Shown: positions 19,165 to 28,452 of the stretch, one piece after another
How the letters are laid out: every line of letters begins with the position of its first letter
Position numbering within the stretch: position 1 is the stretch's first letter
Origin: Myxococcota bacterium
GTDB taxonomy: Bacteria; Myxococcota_A; UBA796
Assembly: GCA_029251165.1 (NCBI GenBank)
Contig: JAQXDW010000035.1
Span: 98,805-162,804, forward strand
DNA length: 64,000 nucleotides
Direction of reading: 5' to 3'
Notes under the pieces: generated by a model
The model's database searches: none
What the model saw: only the letters and a program-made list of their open reading frames with translations
Told to the model about the DNA's origin: nothing
Program-made: the position numbers and the translations under genes

Positions 19165-20132
19165 GCCACGGTCGGGTCATCACCAGCGGGTTCTCTCCGC
19201 CCTGGTGGCTGAGGAATCCGCACCTTCAGACCTTCTGGCCGGTGCTCTTTCGCCGCCAGTCTTCCCTCTCGCATCGTCCAGAGCGGCTGGAGCTTCCAGA
19301 CGGTGACTTTGTGGATCTCTGCTGGACTGGTCCCGATCACGGCCCGCTGGTCATCGTGCTCCATGGCCTCCAGGGCTCGATCAGGTCGCCCTATGCTGTC
19401 GGAATCCTGCGGGCGCTGGCCGCGCGCGGGATCCGAGGGGTGCTGATGCACTTTCGGGGCTGCTCCGGTCAGCCCAACCGGCTGGCGAGGGGCTACCACT
19501 CTGGGGAGACCGGGGATCTGCGCTTTCTCCTCTCCACCCTCCGGCAGCGTGAGCCAGAGACGCCCCTCGCGGCAATTGGCTACTCACTGGGCGGAAACGT
19601 GCTGCTGAAGTATCTCGGCGAGGCTGGTCCTGAGACTCCGCTGCGGGCCGGCGTTGCGGTCTCGGTGCCCCTGGTGCTGCGCACTGCCTCGGATCGGCTC
19701 GGGGCGGGGCTGTCGCGGATCTATGACCGCTACCTGCTGCGGGCGCTGCTGGCGGGTGCGAAGCGCAAGGCGCCGCTGCTGCGGGCTGCGGGGCTGGATG
19801 TGGAGGCTGTGCTGGGCTGTCGGAGCATCCGAGCATTCGACGAGCACCTGACAGCACCGCTGCATGGATTCTCGGATGCCTCGGACTACTACACCCGCTG
19901 CAGCAGTCGGGGCTTCCTCAAGGCGATCCGTCGCCCAACCCTCATCCTCCATGCTTCCGATGATCCGTTTATGCGGCCCGAGGTTGTCCCGGATGCCAGC
20001 GAGCTTGCTGCGTCGGTGACCCTGGAGCTGAGCTCGGGCGGCGGCCACGTCGGGTTCGTCTCTGGATTTGGTCGCTACTGGTTAGAAGAGCGGATCCCGG
20101 AGTTTGTCTCTTCGGTGCTGCTTCCCTCCTGA
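19161..20132 (+). CDS. YheT-family alpha/beta hydrolase
   Basis: 323 residues. The opening, PPWWLRNPHLQTFWPVL, is diagnostic of the YheT/ABHD1-3 family. The nucleophile elbow is GYSLGGN, the acid lies in LHASDDPF, and the catalytic His in GGGHVGF. The oxyanion region is VLHGLQGS. Members are predicted esterases of lipid or small acyl substrates; the substrate is unknown. The start overlaps the upstream gene by four bases. Confidence 0.9.
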   Translation: MSHGRVITSGFSPPWWLRNPHLQTFWPVLFRRQSSLSHRPERLELPDGDFVDLCWTGPDHGPLVIVLHGLQGSIRSPYAVGILRALAARGIRGVLMHFRGCSGQPNRLARGYHSGETGDLRFLLSTLRQREPETPLAAIGYSLGGNVLLKYLGEAGPETPLRAGVAVSVPLVLRTASDRLGAGLSRIYDRYLLRALLAGAKRKAPLLRAAGLDVEAVLGCRSIRAFDEHLTAPLHGFSDASDYYTRCSSRGFLKAIRRPTLILHASDDPFMRPEVVPDASELAASVTLELSSGGGHVGFVSGFGRYWLEERIPEFVSSVLLPS

Positions 20133-20288
20133 GACATGCTCTCCGCCCCAGCCCGCGCCCATCGATGCTCATCGTCGGGTTGGCACGAGACTCTCGCATG
20201 CGCTCTCCGCGAGCGTGGCCCGGTCGGCGCTTGGCACTCGGGGGACTGAGACGGAGGCGCTGCTGCGCCGCAGCGGGTGCGCGAGGGG

Positions 20289-20606
20289 CTACCGCGCTGG
20301 AGGGGTGTCTTCTGCTGGCTGCTTGGTTCGACCAGTCCACTTCGCGACGAGCGGGGTCAGCGCGAGGGTGGCGAGAATGCGGAAGGGCTGTATGGCCTTG
20401 GTCGCTGCATACGCGATGACCACTGTTCCGGTCTTGCCAGAGCCGCTCTCGACCTCGAAGCCGGACTTGATTGCGATGGTGAAGGCGGCGATGGAGCCAA
20501 AAAAGATGGTGAAGTAGATGATGATCCCCAGGCGCCCATAGGACTCCATCAGCTCCTTGAGCCGCTCCTTGAGCGGTGGCTTCTTCTCTGTGGCGGCTTC
20601 ACTCAT
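20289..20606 (-). CDS. DUF1279/FAM210-like membrane protein
   Basis: 105 residues from an ATG with GGGAGAG six bases upstream. A charged N-terminus (KERLKELMESYGRLGI) leads to one clear membrane segment (IIYFTIFFGSIAAFTIAI) and a second hydrophobic region (ALTPLVAKW). This is the pattern of DUF1279 proteins, best known as mitochondrial FAM210. The bacterial function is unknown. It lies 28 bp downstream of the peroxidase gene and is probably cotranscribed. Confidence 0.65.
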   Translation of the reverse strand: MSEAATEKKPPLKERLKELMESYGRLGIIIYFTIFFGSIAAFTIAIKSGFEVESGSGKTGTVVIAYAATKAIQPFRILATLALTPLVAKWTGRTKQPAEDTPPAR

Positions 20607-20634
20607 CGTCTCTCCCATCGCAGCCTTCTCCGTA

Positions 20635-21933
20635 TCAAGGAATTGGAGAGTCTGGGGCAGACAGCAGCACCTCTGCGGGGCCGGGGCCGCTGAGGGCCTC
20701 CAGGAACGCCACGACATCCGCCACGCCGTCTGCATCCAGCTCCAGGGGCACCATCAGATCTTCTCGGTGCCCCCAGTCCGGTTCCTCGTCCAGCGCGCTG
20801 TAGAACGTGACCACCTCGGTGAGCGAATTAAAGTGGCCGCCATGCATATACGGTGGGTGTGAGGCGATGTTCCGAAGAGACGGAACCTTGAATTGGCCGA
20901 GCTGCTCGGGGGTCTGAGAGAGGAAGTTGAGCGTGACCGCTGCGCCCTCGGGGGCCTCGGAGTAGGAGCCGCTGCCGTTGAAGTCGCTCGCGAGCAGGGC
21001 GGTGATGCCGTCGTATCGGCCGGTGTCTTCGGGACGCAGCCAGTCCCGTGGGCCGAGGCCGATGTTGTGAAACTCGTTGTTGGTGTAGTTCGCACCAGCG
21101 TGGCAAAAGTGACAATTCCCCTCACCGACAAACACCTCCAGGCCGCGCTGAGCCGCTGAGGAGATCAGTCCCTCCGCAGCTGCCTCGCCCTCGCTGAGCA
21201 GGGCGATGATGTAGTCGTCTGCCGGAGCGGGTCCGGTGAGGATGAGACGCTCATAGGCCGCGATTGCCTTGCCGACGTTGGTGAAGATGGTGTTGATGGT
21301 GGCCTGGTCCTCAGCAGTCATGCTGTCCCAGGCAATGTGGAGTGGGTCGGTGATGTCTGCCATCGGGCGTGCAGCGGTCGGGAAGCGCACGGGGTCGGAG
21401 AGGTCCGGAAGGGGTGCAAAGACCACAGAGTAGGCCTCGGAGAGGCCTTCGTCGTCGGCCAGCAGGTGCGCGACCTGGAGGCGGGTGAAGCCCATCTCTC
21501 TGGGATCCTCGAGCGGACCGAGTGCCTGACACCAGTGCGAGTCGCAGCGACCATCCCAGTACATCCAGCGGTTGTAGACGGTGTTGAGGATGGACGGGGC
21601 GTGTCGGTTTGTCGTGGAGATCCCCTCGGAGATGGCGCGTCCATCCCCGAAGCCCTGAGCAGGATCGTGGCAGGTGGCGCAGGACACGGTGCCGCTGTCG
21701 GAGAAGCGGTCGTCGAAGTAGAGCCAGCGCCCGAAGTGGGCGGCATCGGCATCGTCTGCGACGGCGTTGGTCGGGTCGGCGGGGACGGACTCCGGCGGCC
21801 GAAGCGAGGCGAGGACGACAAGCTCTTCAGCGGTGAAGCGACTGAATGTGGTGGGCGATCCGGAGTCTGTCTCAGCCGTGCAGCCGACCAGCACCGCGCC
21901 GCTCAGCAGGAGGCTACTCACAGCATTCCACAT
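20635..21933 (-). CDS. Di-haem cytochrome c peroxidase (MauG/CcpA family) lipoprotein
   Basis: 432 residues from the ATG at 21933 (GAGGAGGGG upstream). Signal peptide with lipobox (LVGC). Two CxxCH haem motifs are present, VSCATCHDP and NCHFCHAG, as well as LYFDDRFS and PSLRNIASHPPYMHGG, typical of bacterial cytochrome c peroxidases and MauG-like enzymes. The product is expected on the periplasmic face, reducing H2O2 or oxidising a partner. It overlaps the upstream lipoprotein gene by 20 bp, suggesting a two-protein unit. Confidence 0.9.
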   Translation of the reverse strand: MWNAVSSLLLSGAVLVGCTAETDSGSPTTFSRFTAEELVVLASLRPPESVPADPTNAVADDADAAHFGRWLYFDDRFSDSGTVSCATCHDPAQGFGDGRAISEGISTTNRHAPSILNTVYNRWMYWDGRCDSHWCQALGPLEDPREMGFTRLQVAHLLADDEGLSEAYSVVFAPLPDLSDPVRFPTAARPMADITDPLHIAWDSMTAEDQATINTIFTNVGKAIAAYERLILTGPAPADDYIIALLSEGEAAAEGLISSAAQRGLEVFVGEGNCHFCHAGANYTNNEFHNIGLGPRDWLRPEDTGRYDGITALLASDFNGSGSYSEAPEGAAVTLNFLSQTPEQLGQFKVPSLRNIASHPPYMHGGHFNSLTEVVTFYSALDEEPDWGHREDLMVPLELDADGVADVVAFLEALSGPGPAEVLLSAPDSPIP

Positions 21934-22327
21934 CGAAGAACCCCTCCTCGATGAGGCCGTCCTTTGTGAGGGCAAACCGGATTGTCCAGTGCCCGCTCAT
22001 GTGGAACAGGAACGGAGCGGCTGTGAAGGTCCCGTCGCCGTTGTCGATGACCTCGGGGGTGACGTTCATGCCGTGACCGTGGCTGAGCATCTCTGCATCG
22101 ATCTCTGCTGTAGCGCCGACCAGCGGTGCACCCTCTTCCGCGTCAACGGCAGCGAGCGTCACCGAGAAGTAGTCATCGGCGGGGATGGGCGTGGGATCGG
22201 TGGTGTAGGTGACGGTGTAGGACCCGCCATCGGTGATCGCGGTGGTGGTGAAGTTGGTCTCCCCCGTGTCCACAGACTCGTTCCCTGCGTCGTCACATCC
22301 GATCAGCGCTACAAGCATCCACAACAT
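21914..22327 (-). CDS. Small lipoprotein with YtkA-like domain
   Basis: 137 residues; the ATG at 22327 is chosen because GAGGAG precedes it and it starts a lipoprotein signal (LVALIGC). The C-terminal part (GHGMNVTPEVIDNGDG, FLFHMSGHWTIRF) fits the YtkA/FixH-like beta-sandwich often encoded with cytochrome c peroxidases and copper proteins. His/Met residues could bind metal. It overlaps the start of the peroxidase gene and is likely its partner. Confidence 0.7.
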   Translation of the reverse strand: MLWMLVALIGCDDAGNESVDTGETNFTTTAITDGGSYTVTYTTDPTPIPADDYFSVTLAAVDAEEGAPLVGATAEIDAEMLSHGHGMNVTPEVIDNGDGTFTAAPFLFHMSGHWTIRFALTKDGLIEEGFFDVECCE

Positions 22328-22389
22328 TGCGTCTCTCCTCACTGTGAGTCTATCTGCCCCCTCTGATACGGCTACCTGCTGCTCTTGGA

Positions 22390-23631
22390 TCACGGTGGTG
22401 GTGGTGGAAGACCTGATGCCGGCAGCACACGCAGCAGCGCGACGACCTCTGGTGAGAAAAAGTCGGCGATGAATGTGTTTATCGTCGCGAGGGGCATTGA
22501 CTCTGCGGTGTCGATGCGCGTGATGCTGTGATCCAGCGGCCAGTCGTGTCGGAGGGCCTCCATGGTGGCGAGCAGCACATCATCGGGAGTGGTCGGGATG
22601 GTGCTGCGCCGGAGTGCTCTGACGGCGGCAGTGTGCTCTGACGGTGTAATTCCTTGCGCCGCGAAGTCCGACAGGAGCCGCTCAGCATGCGCGGTAGTCT
22701 GGCTCAGCTGGCTGGCCCGAGCAGGGATGGTGACCGTGAGCAGCCCGGGGATGGCACCCGCACCATCGTCTGCTGAGAGGCTGTAGATCAGCCCGGACTC
22801 GTGACGCAGCGCCAGCAGCAGTCGGCTTCGAATCCCTCCGGCGAGGGCGTGCAGTGCGACCTGGAGTGCGGGGTAGTCCGGATCGGTCTTCGCCATGCTG
22901 GAGCGGGCCAGCACGACCGCACCCTGCCCCCCGCCGGGCAGCCATCCCGTCCGAACGCCACCGGCTACAGGTGGAATGGGGATCGGCTTCGCGGTGATCC
23001 CAGCGGGCAGGCTCGCGGCGTGTGGCGGCAGCAGTGTCGCGACGGATGCTCTGGCCTGATCGATGCTTACGTCACCTGTAAAGCCAATGATTCGGTCTCG
23101 GAGGCTGAGCAGGGCGGTTCGGGTCTGCTGCAGTCGTGTCAGGCCCCGAGGTGGACCGGGTGCTGGCTGACGGCGAAGATCTCGGGGGTCGAGGAGCATG
23201 CGCTTGAGCATGACGGACAGGGTGTGCTGGGGGGTCTGCCATGGTCCACGCCCGGCGCTTCGCCAGGCCCGCAGCGTGTCCCGCCCAATGGGGCCTCCCG
23301 TGAGGAACTCGGAGAGTGTGGCGATCGCATCGTCGAAGTCTCGGGCTCGAAATTGTGCGGAGAGGGTGGTATTCCAGTCGTCAGATTTAAGGTGAAACGA
23401 CATCAATGCGTCGATTCGACGTGTGAGATCGGGGCTCGCGAGGGGAAGGTGCCAGGCCGCACTGGCGTCGGCGGACCACCACCACGGGCTGAGGCGCCCT
23501 GCTGGCAGGCTCAGCCGCATGCCGACGAGCGCAGAGCGGGTGTCAGGTACGACGACCAGGGTGTCGCCTTCAAGGGTGGGCTCGACGAGCGGCGATCCGA
23601 GCGCCACCGCCAGCAGCAGCTCAGTCCACAT
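22390..23631 (-). CDS. M16 peptidase-like subunit lacking the zinc motif
   Basis: 413 residues with an N-terminal signal peptide (MWTELLLAVALGSP). The C-terminal part has M16 features, including GGIRSRLLLALRHESGLIYSLSA, the usual R/Y-containing region. The HxxEH zinc motif is missing from the N-terminal half. M16B enzymes commonly work as heterodimers of one active and one inactive chain; the overlapping upstream gene encodes the active chain. Confidence 0.8.
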   Translation of the reverse strand: MWTELLLAVALGSPLVEPTLEGDTLVVVPDTRSALVGMRLSLPAGRLSPWWWSADASAAWHLPLASPDLTRRIDALMSFHLKSDDWNTTLSAQFRARDFDDAIATLSEFLTGGPIGRDTLRAWRSAGRGPWQTPQHTLSVMLKRMLLDPRDLRRQPAPGPPRGLTRLQQTRTALLSLRDRIIGFTGDVSIDQARASVATLLPPHAASLPAGITAKPIPIPPVAGGVRTGWLPGGGQGAVVLARSSMAKTDPDYPALQVALHALAGGIRSRLLLALRHESGLIYSLSADDGAGAIPGLLTVTIPARASQLSQTTAHAERLLSDFAAQGITPSEHTAAVRALRRSTIPTTPDDVLLATMEALRHDWPLDHSITRIDTAESMPLATINTFIADFFSPEVVALLRVLPASGLPPPPP

Positions 23632-24820
23632 TCACGACCACCTCGATGGGATCCGCGCTGCTGATCCAGCGCCGCCATACCGCCTCGACTGACTCCACCG
23701 TGAGGGCCTCCAGCGCGGCGACCGCAGCGTCCGTTGCGCGCACCTCACCGCGCATGACCGCACTCCAGCCCAGCTCGCGTGCGAGCCGGTTCGGGTCCAG
23801 CCGGTTGCCGAGGAGCTGTCGAATCTGGATGCGTCTAAACGCCTCCAGGCGTGCTGCTGTGAGCCACTGTCCGGTTCGCTCTGCTGCCCGCTCAAGGTCT
23901 GTCATGATGCGCGTGTCGCTCCGCAGCGCGCTGTAGACCCCAGACAGCAGCAGCCGACTTCCGTCTGCCCTCCAGGAGACGTGTCCACCAGCTGACATCG
24001 CGCCAGGCATGAGCTCTGGGGCTGCGGTCGGCAGCCCGCTGAGTGCGAGCTGAAGGGCCGGCTGATCTGGGTGTGCTGTCGGCGGGAGGGGCCAGATGAG
24101 TCCAGCGAGACGGACCGCAGCGGGGCCTGTACTCAGCGCAATGTGCTCCGGTGGCGTGTGGGTGTGTTGTCTTGTAACAGTATTTTCTTCTCCGCTTTTA
24201 CCGTAATGGTCGCGTACGGTTTCGAGCACATCCCCTTCGCTGAGCGGACCGACGACCACCAGCTGAGTCTGATCGGGCCGGTAGTGAGCCTCGATAAAGG
24301 CTGCGCAGTCTGCTGTGGTGAGGTTGTCAGGCTCGACCATCATCCACCTCGCAGCAGCAGCATAGGGGTGCTCACGCCAGTAGGCGCCATCGATGGCGGC
24401 TCGGAGGCGCGCGGTGTAGCCGCCACGCTGGGCGAATTCCTCCGCGACCACGCGCCGCGCGGAGGCCACGGTGGTCTCTGTGAGGCTGATCGGAGCGAGG
24501 ATCTGGAGGGTCTGTGAGAAGTCTGCTGGCGCGACCTGGGCGCTGTAGCGGGTGTAGTCGGGGGTGGTGAAGGCGGAGAGCTGACCACCGAGCGCGGCGA
24601 TGGTCTCCTCCATCCCGCTGTCCCGGACGATGACGTGCTCGACGAGGTGGGCAAGCCCTGGGTGGGTCAGGGGATCCGCTGCAGAGCCGCTCATGATCCA
24701 GTGCTGCACCACAAGGTGGGGCATCGCCTGATCGGTGACCACCGTGACGGTCAGACCGTTGTCCAGGGTGACCTGGTGCGGCTCGCTGGCAGCCGCCGTC
24801 AGCACTGAGAGCCACAGCAT
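23621..24820 (-). CDS. M16 zinc peptidase, active subunit
   Basis: 399 residues if ATG 24820 is used; it opens a signal peptide (MLWLSVLTAAASEP). The inverted zinc motif H58-L-V-E61-H62 sits in HPGLAHLVEHV, with the third ligand likely in VVAEEF about 75 residues on. It is an exported insulinase/pitrilysin-type peptidase acting on small peptides in the periplasm. The 3' end overlaps the inactive partner gene by 11 bp. Confidence 0.85.
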   Translation of the reverse strand: MLWLSVLTAAASEPHQVTLDNGLTVTVVTDQAMPHLVVQHWIMSGSAADPLTHPGLAHLVEHVIVRDSGMEETIAALGGQLSAFTTPDYTRYSAQVAPADFSQTLQILAPISLTETTVASARRVVAEEFAQRGGYTARLRAAIDGAYWREHPYAAAARWMMVEPDNLTTADCAAFIEAHYRPDQTQLVVVGPLSEGDVLETVRDHYGKSGEENTVTRQHTHTPPEHIALSTGPAAVRLAGLIWPLPPTAHPDQPALQLALSGLPTAAPELMPGAMSAGGHVSWRADGSRLLLSGVYSALRSDTRIMTDLERAAERTGQWLTAARLEAFRRIQIRQLLGNRLDPNRLARELGWSAVMRGEVRATDAAVAALEALTVESVEAVWRRWISSADPIEVVVNVD

Positions 24821-24889
24821 CTCAAGAAGTATACGGGGGGACTCGGTCACCCGCGCGCTGCGAGGGATTGCTATCATCGCCACCGCGAG

Positions 24890-26074
24890 GTGAGCTTGAA
24901 GTGGTTCAGTGAGGTCTCGACCGGCTCCGATGCGCTCGAGGTGTGCATCGACCAGGTCTCCGCGCAGGTGGGTGAGCCCACGCTGCTGGTCGCATTTGTC
25001 TCTCCGGATCTCGCCAGTCAGGCCCCGGATCGGCTGGTGAAGGCATTCCCGAGCGCGACGATCCTGGGCTGCTCAGCAGCTGGCGTGATCGGCGGCGGGC
25101 GCGAGCTCGAGGACGGCTCGATCGTGTCTCTGACTGCGGCGTCTCTGCCAGATGTCGCCGTCGCCCCGTTCCACATGACCATGGGGCGCCTGCCCAGCTT
25201 GGACTCTCCGCCCGAAGCTTGGCATGCGCTGATCGGTGTCGAGCCGGAGGTCCAGCCGAGCTTCTTGCTCCTGCCCGATCCGTTCACCTTCGAGCCTCGG
25301 GTGCTCACAGCGGGCTTAGACGATGCCTACCCTGACGCTCCGAAGATCGGCGGGCTCGCCAGCGGCGGACGTCGGCCAGGAGAGAGCCTCCTGATGCTCG
25401 GCAGCCCTGGGCGTGTGACCAGCCACCGGGCCGGCGCGGTGGGCGTGGCGCTGTACGGCGACGTCGCAATGGACACCGTGGTCGCGCAGGGCTGTCGACC
25501 GGTCGGCGCCCCGATGGTCATCACCCGCAGCGCGCGAAATCACATCAAGGAGCTGGACGGTCGCCCGGTGATCGACACCCTGGAGTCGCTGTTCATGTCC
25601 CTGTCTGACCATGATCAGCAGCTCTTCCGTCGCTCGCCGATGTTGGGTCTTGCGATGGAAGGGGGGCGGCGTCCGCTGCGCCCGGGAGACTTCCTGATTC
25701 GAAACATCCAGGGCATCTCACGGCGAAACGGTGCGATGGCGATCGGTGCGATCGCGGCGGATGGGATGGTGGTTCAGTTCCACATCCGAGACGCAGACAC
25801 CTCCACCCGCGATCTCACCGAGCTGCTCTCTCGGCACCGTCGTCGTCCGGACTTTGAGACGCCATCCGGCGGGCTGCTGTTCTCCTGCCTCGGTCGCGGC
25901 GAGAACCTCTATGGAACGACCGGTCATGACTCTGCCATCATCACCGATGGCCTCGGCCCGGTGCCGCTGGGGGGCTTCTTCTGTAGCGGCGAGATTGGTC
26001 CGGTCCACGGGCGCACGTTCCTCCATGGCTACACCAGCGCGCTGGGGCTGTTTCGGCCTCGGGGCTGGAGCTGA
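24890..26074 (+). CDS. FIST domain sensor-like protein
   Basis: 394 residues. The N-terminal FIST domain includes ILGCSAAGVIGGGREL, and the FIST_C domain includes GENLYGTTGHDSAI and GGFFCSGEIGPV. FIST domains bind small ligands, probably amino acids, in signalling proteins. Here the domain stands alone, with no kinase or GGDEF domain fused. The start is GTG 24890 or TTG 24896; the sequence GAGGTGAGC precedes the latter. It ends three bases from the convergent channel gene. Confidence 0.88.
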   Translation: MSLKWFSEVSTGSDALEVCIDQVSAQVGEPTLLVAFVSPDLASQAPDRLVKAFPSATILGCSAAGVIGGGRELEDGSIVSLTAASLPDVAVAPFHMTMGRLPSLDSPPEAWHALIGVEPEVQPSFLLLPDPFTFEPRVLTAGLDDAYPDAPKIGGLASGGRRPGESLLMLGSPGRVTSHRAGAVGVALYGDVAMDTVVAQGCRPVGAPMVITRSARNHIKELDGRPVIDTLESLFMSLSDHDQQLFRRSPMLGLAMEGGRRPLRPGDFLIRNIQGISRRNGAMAIGAIAADGMVVQFHIRDADTSTRDLTELLSRHRRRPDFETPSGGLLFSCLGRGENLYGTTGHDSAIITDGLGPVPLGGFFCSGEIGPVHGRTFLHGYTSALGLFRPRGWS

Positions 26075-26077
26075 CCG

Positions 26078-27130
26078 CTACAGCACGGCGCTCAGCGCCC
26101 GCACGCCTTCGGACGCCCCGACCACGATCAGGACGTCTCCGCTCACCAGCGTGTGACCGCCGTCGGGTGCTGCGAGCATCTGGCCGCTCGCCTGGCGGAT
26201 CGCGATCACGAGCACGCCATACACGCGCCGGATGCTGAGCTCACCGAGGGTCTGTCCGATGAGCGTGCAGTCCGTCGTCAGGGGCAGCTCGTCGATGAGC
26301 AGATCCTCGTTGGAGGCGAGGGTGGCGAGATCGAGGAAATTGCTGGTGTCGGGGCGGATGAGTCCGTGTGCCATGCGCCAGCCGCCCATCCGGTAGGGAC
26401 TGACCACGCTGGTCGCGCCAGCACGCCGCGCCTTGAGCGCCTCTTCCTTGTCTCCAGCACGCGTGGAGATGGGCAGCGTGGGGTGGAGGTGTCTGGCGGA
26501 GAGGGTGACAAAGATCGCCTCCGCACCAGAGGGCACCGCCACCGCCATGCCCTGTGCGCGCATGATGCCAGCCTCTCGGAGCACATCGTCGTTGGCCCCG
26601 TCTCCCTGAATTACCAGGACTCCGAGGCGGATCAGCGCCGCGATGTTCTTCGGCTCTCGCTCGATCACGCAGACCGACCCGCCGGATGCTGTGACCTCTT
26701 CAATCACCGACATGCCGAGCCGTCCGGCACCGACGACAATGTAGTGGTTGCTCAGCCGCTTCATCTTCCAGCTCCTCTGGCTGGAGCGAATGTCGTCCAG
26801 CAGCGTGCCCTCGATCAGCAGGGCGGTGACTCGAGTGAGGGTGTAGGTGCCGACGCTCACCCCGCTGATGATCAGCAGAATGGTCCACAGCCGGCCGCCG
26901 TCGCTGAGGGGATTGACCTCGCCGTAGCCGATGGTGGTCAGCGTGATGAAGATCATCCACAGGGCGTCCCACGCGCTCCATCCCTCGATCACCATGTACC
27001 CGACCACGCCGACTGCGATGATCAAGAAGAGCAGCGTGGTGGCGTACCGGATCGGTCGTGGAAGCCACGACAGCGTGTCCACTGGTCGTCGCGCGGGTTC
27101 TGGATGGCTGGACTGGTTGTCCACGAGCAT
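26078..27130 (-). CDS. Two-TM potassium channel with RCK (TrkA-N/C) domains
   Basis: 350 residues. TM1 (about 32-48), a pore loop with the selectivity filter T65-T66-I67-G68-Y69-G70, and TM2 (about 85-105) are followed by a Rossmann RCK domain (YIVVGAGRLGMSV, about 129-240) and a TrkA-C domain at the C-terminus. This is the MthK/Kch architecture: a ligand-gated K+ channel in the inner membrane. The gene faces a parS site and the ferredoxin gene across a 65-bp divergent gap. Confidence 0.92.
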   Translation of the reverse strand: MLVDNQSSHPEPARRPVDTLSWLPRPIRYATTLLFLIIAVGVVGYMVIEGWSAWDALWMIFITLTTIGYGEVNPLSDGGRLWTILLIISGVSVGTYTLTRVTALLIEGTLLDDIRSSQRSWKMKRLSNHYIVVGAGRLGMSVIEEVTASGGSVCVIEREPKNIAALIRLGVLVIQGDGANDDVLREAGIMRAQGMAVAVPSGAEAIFVTLSARHLHPTLPISTRAGDKEEALKARRAGATSVVSPYRMGGWRMAHGLIRPDTSNFLDLATLASNEDLLIDELPLTTDCTLIGQTLGELSIRRVYGVLVIAIRQASGQMLAAPDGGHTLVSGDVLIVVGASEGVRALSAVL

Positions 27131-27150
27131 GCGGAACTGTATCGCGGAGA

Positions 27151-27166
27151 TGTTCCACGTGGAACA
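27151..27166. promoter_or_regulatory. parS: parS centromere site (ParB binding)
   Basis: This is a second exact copy of TGTTCCACGTGGAACA, identical to the one at 10037-10052 and 17.1 kb from it. It sits in the short divergent gap between the K+ channel and ferredoxin genes, so ParB binding might also affect their promoters. Confidence 0.92.
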
Positions 27167-27195
27167 TCTCGCCCGAGGTCCGCTACAGTGTCGAG

Positions 27196-27486
27196 ATGGC
27201 GCACTCTGTGACCTTCCTGCCCGCTGAGATCACGGTGTCCGTTGATGGCCGCATGACGCTGTTTGAGGCCGCTGATCATGCCGGACTTCCTGTGGGGAGC
27301 GCCTGTCAGGCGGAAGGCATCTGCGGGCGCTGTGGGCTGCGGGTCCTCTCTGGTGCTGACGGACTCTCCCGTGAGGGCCCCCTGGAGCGGCGGGTCAAGC
27401 GCGCCAATCGCATCGATCCTGCACTGCGGCTGTCCTGCCTCGCCCGTGTCCGCGGGAGCGTGATTGTGACCGCAGACTACTGGTAG
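27196..27486 (+). CDS. [2Fe-2S] ferredoxin
   Basis: 96 residues. The plant-type 2Fe-2S pattern is C-x5-C-x2-C...C (ACQAEGICGRCG, then LSCLARV). It is a single-domain electron carrier. With seven canonical radical-SAM enzymes within 15 kb on either side it could serve as a reductant, but that is inference; no reductase is adjacent. Confidence 0.85.
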   Translation: MAHSVTFLPAEITVSVDGRMTLFEAADHAGLPVGSACQAEGICGRCGLRVLSGADGLSREGPLERRVKRANRIDPALRLSCLARVRGSVIVTADYW

Positions 27487-27579
27487 CGCGTCAGCAACAA
27501 CGATCTCCTCCCTTGCGTACCACTGTGTCTCTCGACTAAACCGTGAAGTCTGAGACGTCAGCGCAGCCCAGGAGCCGAC

Positions 27580-28452
27580 ATGCCCACTACCGTAGCCACC
27601 CACTCCGGGCCCTTTCATGCCGATGATGTGCTGGCATGGGCGCTGATTCGCTCTTTCTTCGATGCGGATGCCGGGCTGATCCGAACCCGAGATCAGGCCC
27701 TCATCGAGACCGCTGACATCGTGGTGGATGTCGGCAGCTTGTATGATCCAGCCTCACTCCGCTTCGATCACCACCAGCAGGAGTACACCGGACCGCTCTC
27801 TTCGGCGGGCATGGTGCTGCAGTGGCTGGAGTCTGCCGGGCACATCACTCCGGCGCTCGCTGCGGAGCTGAACAGTCAGATGGTGTCGTATGTCGATGAT
27901 GTCGACAACGGCCGACGGATGCCGGACCCCAGCGTCCCCTGCTTCGCCTTGCTGGTCAGCGCCTACAACCAGGGCTGCCACACCCTCGCAGCGTTTGACG
28001 CGGCCTTTCGGCGCGCCGGAGAGGCTGCTGCGGGCATGGTCACCGGAATCGTCGCTGGACACCGCGAGCGCCTGACCAATGCCGCCACTGTGATCGCTGC
28101 GATGGACGCTGCCCGTGAGGCTGGGCAGAACGTCCTCTTCATGGACCGCTACTACGCCTGGAAGGACATCTACTTCGAGAACGGCGGCGAAGAGCACCTC
28201 ACCGAGTACGTCCTCCATCCCGGAATTGACGGGCGCTGGCGAGCAAGCGCCATTCCCCCGGTTCGCGGCAGCTTCGCTCAGAAGCGCTCGTTTCCCGAGG
28301 CATGGGCGGGGCTGCGCGACGCGGAGCTGTCGGCAGTGGCGGGTGTGGAAGGCGCCCTGTTCTGCCACAAGAACCGGTTCATCGCAGTGTTCACTACCCG
28401 CGAGGGTGCCCTGGAGGCAATGGGGCGGTTCGGCCTGCTGGTTGGGTTTTAG
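27580..28452 (+). CDS. MYG1/UPF0160 family DHH-type exonuclease-like protein
   Basis: 290 residues. The family motifs THSGPFHADDVLA at the N-terminus, VDVGSLYDPASLRFDHHQ (DHH-type metal site) and VSYVDDVDNG are present. Eukaryotic MYG1 is a 3'-5' RNA exonuclease; bacterial members are less studied. The 3' end overlaps the convergent amidohydrolase gene by four bases. Confidence 0.9.
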   Translation: MPTTVATHSGPFHADDVLAWALIRSFFDADAGLIRTRDQALIETADIVVDVGSLYDPASLRFDHHQQEYTGPLSSAGMVLQWLESAGHITPALAAELNSQMVSYVDDVDNGRRMPDPSVPCFALLVSAYNQGCHTLAAFDAAFRRAGEAAAGMVTGIVAGHRERLTNAATVIAAMDAAREAGQNVLFMDRYYAWKDIYFENGGEEHLTEYVLHPGIDGRWRASAIPPVRGSFAQKRSFPEAWAGLRDAELSAVAGVEGALFCHKNRFIAVFTTREGALEAMGRFGLLVGF

